From the NCBI GenBank assembly GCA_026874595.1, contig CM049306.1, positions 83,416,142 to 83,480,141 on the forward strand: DNA of 64,000 nucleotides, written 5' to 3'. The notes beneath the pieces are model-generated. The model did not search any database. It was not told the origin of the DNA and saw only the letters and a list, made by a program, of their open reading frames with translations. Below, in pieces: positions 56,213-64,000 of the stretch. Position 1 is the first letter of the stretch. Every line of letters begins with the position of its first letter. Both the position numbers and the translations under genes were made by a program. The stretch comes from Sipunculus nudus (taxonomy: Eukaryota > Annelida > Sipuncula > Golfingiida > Sipunculidae).

Positions 56213-59200
56213 CTGAAACAAACATACATACATACATACACATGAAATCAGGCATACATTTATTATCTTGAGTACCAAACTTATGAAATCAAAAGAAATA
56301 CAACCTCTCTCACGTGTCATCTAAAGACTGAACGTCCATGAAATTACCGTGTAACCTGTCTGAAAGACCACCTATCTATTACGACCACCCTTGGATGAAC
56401 CGGAAGCAGTCACATTGGTTATAATTGACCTATCAAATTATACCACCTTCTAATTAAGACCACCTAGGACCAGTTCTATGGACTTTTGTTTTACACAATT
56501 TTCTCTTTATTTTTTTTTGTTTTTATTAGTGATCATGTTTGACGATGGATGCATAGAATTGTTTCCTTGATCAGGTTTTCACGTGTTACTGAACACAAAT
56601 TTCAGACATTTCACTTACTTCATAATTCTGGACGTTCTTCCCACACATTTCATTAAGCAGCTGATCCTGTAACAAAAAAATATGTATTGTCATAACCAAA
56701 ACGGCATGACATGTAAGAATGCTAGACATCAGGGTTAAAATATTAAACTATTTCTATCGCTTATTATCAGGCCTAGAAATCGCGAATAATGTTAAATATT
56801 ATCAAGTACCTGCCCGAATTTAGCCATGAATTATCGATATACGTTGAATACAGTCATACTATCTGTAATTCTAAGTGTTCATTTCAATTGTAATCATCGC
56901 AACAACACGGATAATCAAATATTTGGCAGCACGTTTTTCGAGGGTAATTATCAGAAGAAGTACAGCATTATCGTGATAATGCAAACAGGGAGGCTTCATG
57001 ATTTAGCTGAACTTCATTTCTCTTGAATTATAATATTAATGATTGTAATGTTCTGTACGGTAGAGAATAACATTATTATATTTTTTTTTACTGTGCTAGC
57101 TTATGAAGTCTAACTATTAATCATAGCATTTGATAATTGGATCATCGGATAATCCCATTAACCGTGTCAGAAACATCGAAAATCGTTTTGTTCCCCATAA
57201 TAAGCGTAATGATCCGTGTTAGAGTCATAGATAATCAAATTGTTCCTTGTCAGAGTCATCGATAATCACACTGATGCTTGTCAGAGTCATCGATAATTTG
57301 CATCGATTTTTGTCAGAGTCATCGATAATCACACTGATCCTTGTCGGAGTCATCGATAATCACACTGTTCCTTGTCAGAGTCATCGATGATCACATGGAT
57401 CCTTGTCAGAGTCATCAATAATCACACTTATCCTTGTTGGAGTCATCGATGATTTTATCGGCCAGTTTGCATCTTTCGATATTTTCATACATATCGCGCC
57501 AGTGCAACTAATATTGATTTTGGCCTGTGTACCTGACGGTACGACTGAGATCGCGCCCGTCTTTGTACGTGTATCCCTTACCGCTCTCCTACGACAGCAC
57601 GAGGCAGGCACCCAGCAGCTGAAGAACGACGGAGGCTGGCTGCTACAGTTGTAATATTCATTCTCTGACCAGTCCTTGTATCCTCGCTCATCGTCAATAC
57701 CACAGCAGCCAAGCTAACAAAAAAAAATAAATATATATAAATTAGCCTACATAAAAGATCAAATAAATTACTCACAAAACAACGAAAAATAAAATTAAAA
57801 ATTGATAAATAAATAACAACATTAATGAATTAAAATAAAAGTAAATTAATTAGAAATTAATTAATGAAATATAAATAAGAAGGTTGATCGTTTCTCGCGC
57901 CTAGAGGACTTATCTTTAATTTTTTTTATGCTGAATCGACATCTAGAACTCTGAATATAATTTTTGTAAACTGTGCTTTTCCCGTTTGTACATTATATTT
58001 ATGTATTGATGTACAATCTACGTTCTTGTAGGAAAAGCGTGACGTTTTCCTCTTCAATTCAAGATAACACGGTCCGTGGATTTTGCAAAAATGTAGTTTC
58101 ATTTGTATATAATTTGTTACGGAGCCTAATATCAACAGATCACGTATGTGAAATGGACATAAATTTTGTCAAGGAGATATAAAAAATCAGATTCTGTAAC
58201 ACCAGGCAGCGTGAAATGTCTAGGAGAAAGAAATAAAGAAGTCAGTGTTTTTTTGTCAACAATAACTATAATTTATTCTTAAAACAACCCTAACATTACA
58301 ATACACTAAATCAATACAATTACACAGTATAACAGCTATACAACAACAAATCAATACAATCACACAGTAAAATGAACAAAGTGCACAGTGCCTGTATACC
58401 ACCACTGTCACAACGATAAATCCTTTAAAATGTATATGCCGGATGAAAACAATCTTGTAACCTCTTGTAACAATCCAGAAAGTAAACTTGAGGCAGGCAG
58501 CATTAAATTGTATAGAGTTAGTAATAGCAGAATCCCTGAAATTACTGGATAATCGGACAGGTCCCACAAACTGACATAAAAACGTCTGTGTCGGCTGAAA
58601 TATTCTCTTAACTCTCTCTGCTTTAAAACACAGCCCCCAATTTATAACTTCTTGCCCCAAGCCGAGAATTTTCCACTTCTGGAACAGTCTAAAGGATCTA
58701 ACATAATACACAATAAACACGCGTTACAGGAAGCATCTAGAAGAACATCGCTGTGTCTCTACATACCAGGGTCCTCACGTGAGCCCGACCCGGCTCGGAC
58801 AGGCAAGAAAGCCCCAAGCTGGCATGACAACGAGAGTTCAACCAGTGCGGATTAAACTGAGAGTGCAACTACGACACGAGTTACGCCCGTGTCACATAAT
58901 GAAAAGAGCACCTGTAACAAATTGGACAATTAAGATTTCCTAATCTTATTTCTTAACCGTTCTTATTTGACAAATGAGACTCTTTTTTTTTTCACAATGA
59001 TGCGATGCCGGGCGTTTGCTCCGTGACAAATGTACAAATGGATGTAAAGGCAGTCATAGACAAAACACTTTGAGAAAATATTTAATTTCATTCAAGTTTT
59101 CAATATTAAAGGGCTTTGTTATTGTTTTCATAGGTTTTGGTCTTCCAATATACCCTAATAAAAATATTCACATGGAGGTGAAAAAAGGGAAAATGGATGT

Positions 59201-62200
59201 AAGAATCATGGTATCACGCCCTCACACCATTTTGGAAACAATGAATCATTAATGGGGTTGATATAAGGGTTCTATATATTTGCTGGGTACTGGCATTACC
59301 CACCCGTGCATTAGGAATGGTCTGCGTGACTTCCACAGGGGTCGTCCGGAACGGATTTTCCATTGACCGACTGCGCTCGCTGGATAACCTGACCTTGTTC
59401 CAAAAAGATAGTGTTGCGATACATCTTTTCGGGCTTCAAAGGAAAAAATGGCATTTCCGGGGCGTTTCCACAGGGAATCTGCATGACAACGATTGAATGC
59501 CACCGTCACTAATAATATAGATTTTCTCCTGACTTACCGCTTGCTGCACCGAGTCAATCAGTGCCCGCATGTGATCGTTATCCTCATCCTCGTACCGGCG
59601 GATCGCCTGCTTCAGTTCGTCAGCGGGCACCAGGAAACCCATCGTCGTACGCAGCTCCGGAAGGAAGTGCATCAGGACCAAGAACACGCCCAAAAGGAGC
59701 TCCAGTAACAACAGGAAACACAACGCTCCTTCGTACTACAAATGATAATAGCCCTGTTAAATCTGCACTGGGGGACACCGCTCATTGACCGGGGCAAACA
59801 TGGAAACCTGACGAAAATAGACGGTGATATCTCTAGTGAACACGGGTGCACTTCGAAGGAAAATAAATAAAATTGACTGTACAAAAAATGTATTTATATA
59901 TTATAAGAAATAAGGTATGGAGATAAGATATAAACACATTGTATTGCTCCTTTTACATATCCCAACGCAAATTTAAACAGTAAAGGCGGAAAAACGAAAT
60001 CTTAGTCTGATCTAAATGAAATGCATACAGGAATGGTATGCAGAGACACAGATTTTTATGAAAGAAGATTGTAGAAATGCAGGTAACTGCAATGTGTGTA
60101 CGTACAATCCTTCATTTTTATGTGTTCTTGCGAATCTTTAAATATCACAGTCTACTCATTTCTGGAACTGTTGTTGAGAAAAAAAAATCCAACAAGTGAT
60201 CAGAGGCAAAACATGCCATCGGCGGATTGATATATGGTTTTAGAAAAGGGCAGGGATGGGTTTAGAATGGATGTGGAGGGCCATGAGGTTTTCTGAGGAT
60301 TGTGAGGGGGGGGGGGGGGCACATATAGCAAGTCTGCGAAGCGGCGTAGGCGAGGCACTAAGCGGCCAGGGGAACTGGGGGATAAGGTATAGGGGGGAAG
60401 TTTATTAACCTTTGAAACATTGAGACTTTAATGGTGCAACCTGAGGTAATTTCGCCGTCGGTTGTGCTGGGGTTCAGGCCCCTCCCCTCCCCCCCCCCCC
60501 CCCCCCCACCAACGATTCCCTGTATGCTGACACACGTACGAGTCTTAGAAGGATAATGTTGTCCCTCAGGGCTCCAATGCAGCCACAGAATGACATGAGG
60601 AAGATGATGACGCCGGGGATCATGATGAGGATGGAGGGGTCGAACAGCACCTGGAGAGCGTCGTTTATTGACTTGTTTTTCTCAACTTGTGTGTACACTC
60701 CCATGCCTACCAGAAACAGGGCTGCAAGCTGAAGAGAAAACAGGGAAACAAGGGGTTATTATATTTGCCACAAAGTAAAATAACAGTAATTCCATGCCTT
60801 GACAGACGACGTTGAGTCCGGAACGTCTGCACTGGCTCATACTTGACTTTCAGAGAGCCATTGATTAGTAATATAATTTGCCGCTAAATGTCACTACCAT
60901 CTAGTACGTAGGGTAGAGAACTTTACCGATTGGGCCAGTTTAAAGGACTGCTAGAAAACTGATCTGGAATGATAGGAGATCGATAATGAGGAAATGATAT
61001 TTATTTTGTAATTGACGTTAGGCTGTAAAAATAAACATTTGAAATGGTATATAAAAATATGCTTTATTGGAAAATACTGTACAGATTACAAGATATGGTT
61101 CCATATTCAAATAACTATGTAATAAAAATGCAATGAGAAGAATATTTAGCTCATGAAAAAAAAATCATTAAAATAAAACAGTAGAACCTCGGAATTACGA
61201 ACACTGACGAGACCGGATATTTTGCCAAACAATAAGAGGTGTCCTAAGTAGGGAGGTTATAGATTTCGGAACCAACTTTCAAGGGACTGCCCGTTAGTAC
61301 CCGTAAATATGAGGTACTCTTAGAACAGAGGTGCCCGTACGAAGAGGTTCCACTGTATATCCAAGAGTTAATGACTGAAACGGGCAATTTTGCCATTAAA
61401 AACACGATCTTAAAACAATGTAATTTTTATTTTTTTTTTTATTAATTGTATACTTTTCTAATTTTGTAGAGAAACACCTTTTCAAATCTAGAAATGAAAG
61501 GATTCATGAATTTTTTATAAAATAGTTTTTATATTTCTTAACTTCTTGTAGACAAATAGTCCTTTACCTAGAAATGCTAGAATTCAATAAATTTCTACTA
61601 TTATACTACATAATGGAATAGCTAGGTGTATAAACGTAGAAATGGGCAAAAGGTCATACATAAATAAATTATCAGTTATACAAGTCTAAAATTGGAGGTC
61701 ACAAATTATACGTAAATTCTATGTATGTTATTTATTCTATTTCTCAGAAATAGTTAATATAACATACATTAATAATTATCAGTTATTCATGTCATTATAT
61801 AAGTCTAAAACTAGAGCTCACGAAATGTACGTAGAAATACTTAAGAAAAAAAAACATACATAAATGTCATACATGTCATAATATAAGTCTAAAACAGGAG
61901 ATTATGAAATTTACGTAGAAATAGGTAAAATAACATTCATAAATAATTATCAATAATTCATGTAATAATATCAGTCTAAAACTGGAGATCAAGATATAAC
62001 CCCTACTCTCTCGCCTTTAAAGGTTTAAAATTTAGAATTTTCACATGACTTTTAATACTTACCCAGAATAACAAATTAAACCCGAAGAGGATATACTTGA
62101 CCCAGAAACTGATATAGTTACGGGGTTGGGGCCGTCTGGGCTTGCGCCGTCGCTTCTTCCGATGTTCGACATGATGATATCCTGGGCTCTCCTCTGTCAT
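56096..62200 (-). CDS. Tetraspanin, TspanC8 type (TSPAN33-like); last exon not found
   Basis: Six exons join in phase 0 to 274 residues. A basic N-terminus ([11 protein letters not shown], residues 15-24) precedes TM1 (about 33-58, [18 protein letters not shown]). TM2 (about 78-100) is followed by the conserved [12 protein letters not shown]3 covers about 112-132. The large loop holds CCG (178-180), Cys198, Cys208, PASCC (214, 215), Cys227 and Cys248: eight cysteines, as in the TspanC8 group (TSPAN5, 10, 14, 15, 17, 33), known as partners that traffic the protease ADAM10. YKDW, YNCS (a possible N-glycosylation site at Asn197) and VIYTQGCI most resemble TSPAN33. TM4 begins at about 260 and is cut by a donor, so about 15-30 C-terminal residues are missing. 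The start ATG at 62200 is the first in frame; GTG at 62218 lies just upstream. Confidence 0.93.
56340..56480. repeat. Possible MITE fragment in tetraspanin intron
   Basis: ACCTGTCTGAAAGACCACCT, ACGACCACCC and AAGACCACCTAGG recur in both halves with AT-rich spacing. No clear ends. Confidence 0.3.
56619..56666 (-). CDS. Tetraspanin exon 5 (16 codons)
   Basis: Acceptor TGTTACAG, donor GAA|GTAAGT. Reads [16 protein letters not shown], giving the seventh loop cysteine; TSPAN33 has INTMCGQGMQAFDYLE at this place. Too short for ordinary ORF detection. Confidence 0.9.
57137..57450. repeat. 31-bp minisatellite in tetraspanin intron 4
   Basis: About nine copies of GAGTCATCGATAATCACACT followed by GATCCTTGTCA, period 31 bp, in the intron next to exon 4. 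Confidence 0.85.
57582..57713 (-). CDS. Tetraspanin exon 4 (CCG and PxSCC motifs)
   Basis: Acceptor TTTGTTAG, donor GCG|GTAAGG. 44 codons beginning [15 protein letters not shown] and ending [11 protein letters not shown]. It carries six of the eight loop cysteines. The open frame running past the donor is intronic. Confidence 0.95.
58195..58896 (-). mobile_element. Candidate solo LTR in tetraspanin intron 3
   Basis: On the minus strand it begins TGTGACACGGGCG and ends GGTGTTACA, so the termini TGTGACAC/GTGTTACA are near-perfect short inverted repeats with TG...CA. TTATAAATT (about 58639-58647) could be a TATA box and AATAAA (58272-58277) a poly(A) signal, in the order expected of an LTR. No target-site duplication was recognised and no internal retroelement genes are present. 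Confidence 0.4.
59538..59735 (-). CDS. Tetraspanin exon 3
   Basis: Acceptor TTTGTAG, donor GCG|GTAAGT. 66 codons: [20 protein letters not shown] (TM3), then the start of the large loop with a charged helix ([20 protein letters not shown]). Confidence 0.93.
59736..60539 (-). other. Tetraspanin intron 2
   Basis: No gene seen. Contains G-runs at about 60308 and a C-run at 60489-60507 immediately next to the exon 2 donor. Confidence 0.6.
60540..60728 (-). CDS. Tetraspanin exon 2
   Basis: Acceptor CTCTTCAG, donor CTC|GTACGT. 63 codons: [20 protein letters not shown] through the small loop and TM2 to [27 protein letters not shown] is the classical tetraspanin TM2-TM3 loop motif. Confidence 0.94.
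60729..62062 (-). other. Tetraspanin intron 1
   Basis: AT-rich. Contains a MITE (61179-61355) and several degenerate units at 61640-61985 (ATAAATAATTATCAATAATT, AAGTCTAAAACTGGAGATCA, period about 100 bp). Confidence 0.6.
61179..61355. mobile_element. pogo/Tigger-type MITE (177 bp)
   Basis: CAGTAGAACCTCGG at the left and GAGGTTCCACTG at the right are inverted repeats typical of pogo/Tigger-derived MITEs. TA follows the right end; the left flank is AA, so the duplication is decayed. Confidence 0.6.
62063..62200 (-). CDS. Tetraspanin exon 1 (start codon)
   Basis: 46 codons from [16 protein letters not shown] to [12 protein letters not shown], donor TGG|GTAAGT. Contains the cytoplasmic basic N-terminus and the first half of TM1. 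Confidence 0.92.
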
Positions 62201-62209
62201 CCTGTACAG

Positions 62210-62240
62210 TGACGTCACAGGGTCCTCTACAGTGACGTCA
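62210..62240. promoter_or_regulatory. Two perfect CRE palindromes (TGACGTCA) next to tetraspanin start
   Basis: TGACGTCA at 62210-62217 and 62233-62240, inside a short duplication (CTGTACAGTGACGTCACA / CTCTACAGTGACGTCACA). More copies are at 62871-62878 and 63949-63956. TGACGTCA is the consensus for CREB/ATF factors. Function is inferred only; the nearest pair may lie in the 5' UTR. Confidence 0.45.
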
Positions 62241-62349
62241 CAACAACTGTCCTCGACTGTTTAAAAAGGTTTAACCTGTCAGTATAAAAATATTTGAGAG
62301 CTTTTGGTGTATATGTATAGAAAATTGTAAGGCATTCTTGCTATAACCC

Positions 62350-62356
<7 letters not shown>

Positions 62357-62417
<61 letters not shown>

Positions 62418-62427
62418 TCTCTCTCTC
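62357..62427. repeat. (CT)n microsatellite
   Basis: About 70 bp of CT repeats with one TTTGT interruption, 150 bp upstream of the tetraspanin start codon. Confidence 0.95.
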
Positions 62428-62439
62428 GTGCTCCTGTAA

Positions 62440-63596
62440 CTGAAATATATTAGGGCTTTATTATTAACTGGAAGCACGTTTCTGTGCTCCTGAATATGCT
62501 ATAAAAGCGCAGGGTCTAGTCAAAGGACAAACCAATTAGTGACTTGAGGTGTCCAATAAACCTGGATCGTTTACATGTATACAGGTATATATGGGTACAT
62601 GAATGTAATCCGTTCTTTCTCTCTCCGTTTAACTTTTCTTCTATAAGTAAACTTACCTGTCTGTCTGCATACTCGCCTGCCAGTTAAACTCTGTTCCAAC
62701 ATCAATCCCCACCTAAATTTTGGCGATATTTCATTCAAATTTATTTTGTTTGCCACTACAAATGAGCCTTTATAAAAGGAGGAATCATTTCAAGAGTTCA
62801 TATATCTGTTTATCCCATGTAAGGTAGGAGTTATGTGACGTAACAAAAGTGTTACGTACAAATACAACTGTGACGTCATCTCTGAATCTTCAAAAGGATA
62901 TTCTTATAAATCTTTCTGAATTGTTTATATCAAATGCAAAGATGGAGAGCATTATTTTGCTGTTAGATATTCGCCACCTTTGTCTGATTTTCCTCTGAGG
63001 TAAATAAAGGTAAGCGTTGGTGAACTGTATAAAACTTATAAAAAAACAGGTGGGCAGGTGTAGTGGAATATAGGAAGTCTGCTAACTGTTAGTTAGTCCA
63101 CACTGCTTTTCCCCCGCAATTAATTCCTCAAATTGTAACGTATTGTGTCATCTGCTTGGTTATACAAAAATGTGTCCGTGAAATATAACGGTCGACTGTG
63201 GTGATATATATTGATTATGAGAATTACTACTGTAACATAATCATGTCAGTTTATCTTTTAATGTAACAATTCTGACATGTATTCAGGTTTTGAATTCGGG
63301 CCAGTTTAAAGGACAAGCTTAATTGATATGCATTTGTTTAATACACTTGGATCGTTAACGTGGACGCATACAAGACAAAGCAATCCGCCAATCCGAGTCC
63401 CACGAATCCCGTAATTGCATGTATATATACACAGTCTAACGATCAGTGCGTCGCACTGTAAAACCTGATATAAACGCTGAGGTCGTTAACAACGGGAATT
63501 TTAGTACACCGACGGCATCTACCCCTATCCAAATATCTGGCTTAGTTTTAATAGAGTTAATCTTATTATGGATACCTCGTCAATTAATGTACGTAC
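62440..63596 (-). other. Upstream region of the tetraspanin; no gene recognised
   Basis: AT-rich. One TGACGTCA at 62871. No TATA box or first exon can be assigned with confidence. Confidence 0.4.
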
Positions 63597-63838
63597 CTCA
63601 ATACACAAACATCGGTGGACGTTGACAACCCGGCTTTCCGCGTGACGCTGGATGTTGTGTTTATTAATAACCCAAAGACGACAGATACAGTTACAGGTGA
63701 CTTCCTTACGGGGTCAGACGCAGGCAACCGGATCACCATTATACATACACCGTGTATCCAGAACATCCTTGTTAAACCCACGTTAAACATCCCAACACGC
63801 AACAGGATAGTACAGCCTCCCAGGCCAGATCTTTTGAT
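63597..63838 (-). CDS. Weak candidate exon of a membrane protein (possibly another tetraspanin)
   Basis: Minus-strand open stretch after a fair acceptor (TGTGTTTTCAG) with a good donor GAG|GTACGT at its end; an alternative donor CCC|GTAAGG lies at 63704-63709. The first part reads RSGLGGCTILLRVGMFNVGL then a hydrophobic run, faintly like a tetraspanin TM1 (GG-C...R...FN...FW..G). The plus strand is also open over the same bases, which weakens the call. Confidence 0.25.
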
Positions 63839-63882
63839 CTGAAAACACAAAATGACTAGGCCTACCCACAATGTGTTGGTCT

Positions 63883-63902
63883 GTGTGTGTGTGTGTGTGT
63901 GT
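63883..63902. repeat. (GT)n microsatellite
   Basis: Ten GT dinucleotides near the right edge of the window. Confidence 0.9.
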
Positions 63903-64000
63903 CTGATGGGACTTTTGTATGTGTGTAAATCTTTACTCAGCGCATATGTGACGTCACGGACAAAATTTAAAAAATAGCTCAAATCTGGCAATACCTGGTT

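Noticed and set aside
58256-58720. 154-codon minus-strand open frame
   Set aside because: Cys/Val-rich low-complexity reading inside the candidate solo LTR; no conserved domain, no splice context.
1-64000. CRISPR arrays, bacterial operons, phage or toxin systems
   Set aside because: The minisatellites lack unique spacers, and all genes found are spliced animal genes.

Overview
This is a stretch of an animal nuclear genome, most likely a bivalve mollusc. The protein-coding signal is broken into many short exons with GT-AG introns, the intergenic and intronic DNA is AT-rich, and it is loaded with dispersed repeats carrying GGTGGCGCCACC palindromes, AGCTCAGCTGACTG-type ends and GGATCC...GGATCCGCC blocks, which I associate with bivalve genomes. 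The taxon is inferred from these repeats and from general protein resemblance, not proven.

Layout: (1) positions 193-42309, plus strand: 28 exons of exportin-7 (XPO7/RanBP16 family), complete from about human residue 57 to the stop codon. The first coding exons lie left of the window. All exon phases join without a break to give 1,045 residues. Two of the introns look like U12-type (minor spliceosome) introns. (2) 42310-56095: a non-coding interval holding the XPO7 3' UTR, a Helitron-like element, a 1.2 kb foldback element with clear target-site duplications, minisatellites, a PIF/Harbinger-like MITE and other repeats. (3) 56096-62200, minus strand: six exons of a tetraspanin with eight cysteines in its large extracellular loop (TspanC8 type, closest in my reading to TSPAN33). 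Its last, short C-terminal exon was not found. (4) 62201-64000: upstream region of the tetraspanin with four perfect TGACGTCA sites, a CT microsatellite and, at the right edge, a weak candidate for an exon of another membrane protein. The two genes converge.

Most of the rest is mobile-element DNA inside XPO7 introns: five copies of a Helitron/Helentron-like family, several nested copies of a second family whose monomers carry palindromes matching the AGGTCAnnnTGACCT nuclear-receptor element, a third related family, a hAT-like element, Tc1/mariner-type MITEs, a tRNA-derived SINE, a DIRS-like reverse transcriptase fragment, a candidate solo LTR, and a foldback with a hammerhead-ribozyme-like core. 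Three XPO7 exons (8, 17 and 25 of the window) have decayed or tandem partial copies beside them that include splice sites; the copy beside exon 25 is in frame and could be used as an alternative donor.

The two proteins are not known to act together: exportin-7 is a Ran-dependent nuclear transport receptor, while TspanC8 tetraspanins are membrane partners of the protease ADAM10. No bacterial operon, CRISPR array or toxin system is present.
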